A stretch of 6,529 nt of DNA from NCBI GenBank assembly GCA_016209785.1, contig JACQVM010000159.1, forward strand, positions 1 through 6,529. Direction: 5' to 3'. This DNA comes from Candidatus Melainabacteria bacterium (lineage in GTDB: Bacteria > Cyanobacteriota > Vampirovibrionia > Obscuribacterales > Obscuribacteraceae). This document shows, one piece after another, positions 6,529 through 6,529 of the stretch; the first letter of the stretch is position 1, and every line of letters begins with the position of its first letter. The notes below the pieces were generated by a model. It ran no database searches. It worked only from the letters and a program-made list of their open reading frames with translations, and was not told where the DNA came from. Both the position numbers and the translations under genes were made by a program.

Positions 6529-6529
6529 C

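Overview
The window is ordinary bacterial chromosome with no sign of phage, transposon, CRISPR or RNA genes. Base composition is near 50% GC by eye. A stand-alone TonB C-terminal domain behind a long Pro/Ser/Thr/Lys linker, a ComEC without recognisable metallo-beta-lactamase ligands, and a bacterial-type prolyl-tRNA synthetase with an editing insertion would fit the Cyanobacteria/Melainabacteria (Vampirovibrionia, Obscuribacterales-like) side of the tree. That placement is from memory of family style and is tentative.

Layout. On the plus strand, 2-700 is the 3' part of a TonB-domain protein whose beginning lies outside the window. Everything else is on the minus strand. Read in the direction of transcription (high to low coordinates) it is: the last 39 codons of a TPR-repeat protein (6528-6409), decayed remnants of what looks like a VapBC-type toxin-antitoxin pair (about 6387-6040), a leader with an intrinsic-terminator-like hairpin (5903-5872), proS (5841-4108), comEC (start best placed at 4000, end 1715) and a membrane-anchored alpha/beta hydrolase (1616-705). 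The hydrolase and the TonB gene converge. Their stop codons are 4 bases apart and sit in a perfect inverted repeat.

How the genes work together. There is no evident shared pathway. proS (translation), comEC (DNA uptake channel) and the hydrolase share strand and short gaps (107 or 50 bases and 98 bases), so proS-comEC may be co-transcribed. The hydrolase has a possible promoter of its own.

No new biological system is apparent. The points most worth a second look are: the broken PIN toxin with a substituted catalytic Asp and a possible antitoxin tail; the hairpin just upstream of proS with a competing pairing; a Pro-to-Ala change in the GxxxP loop of the ProRS editing domain; and the absence of HxHxDH metal ligands in the ComEC C-terminal domain.
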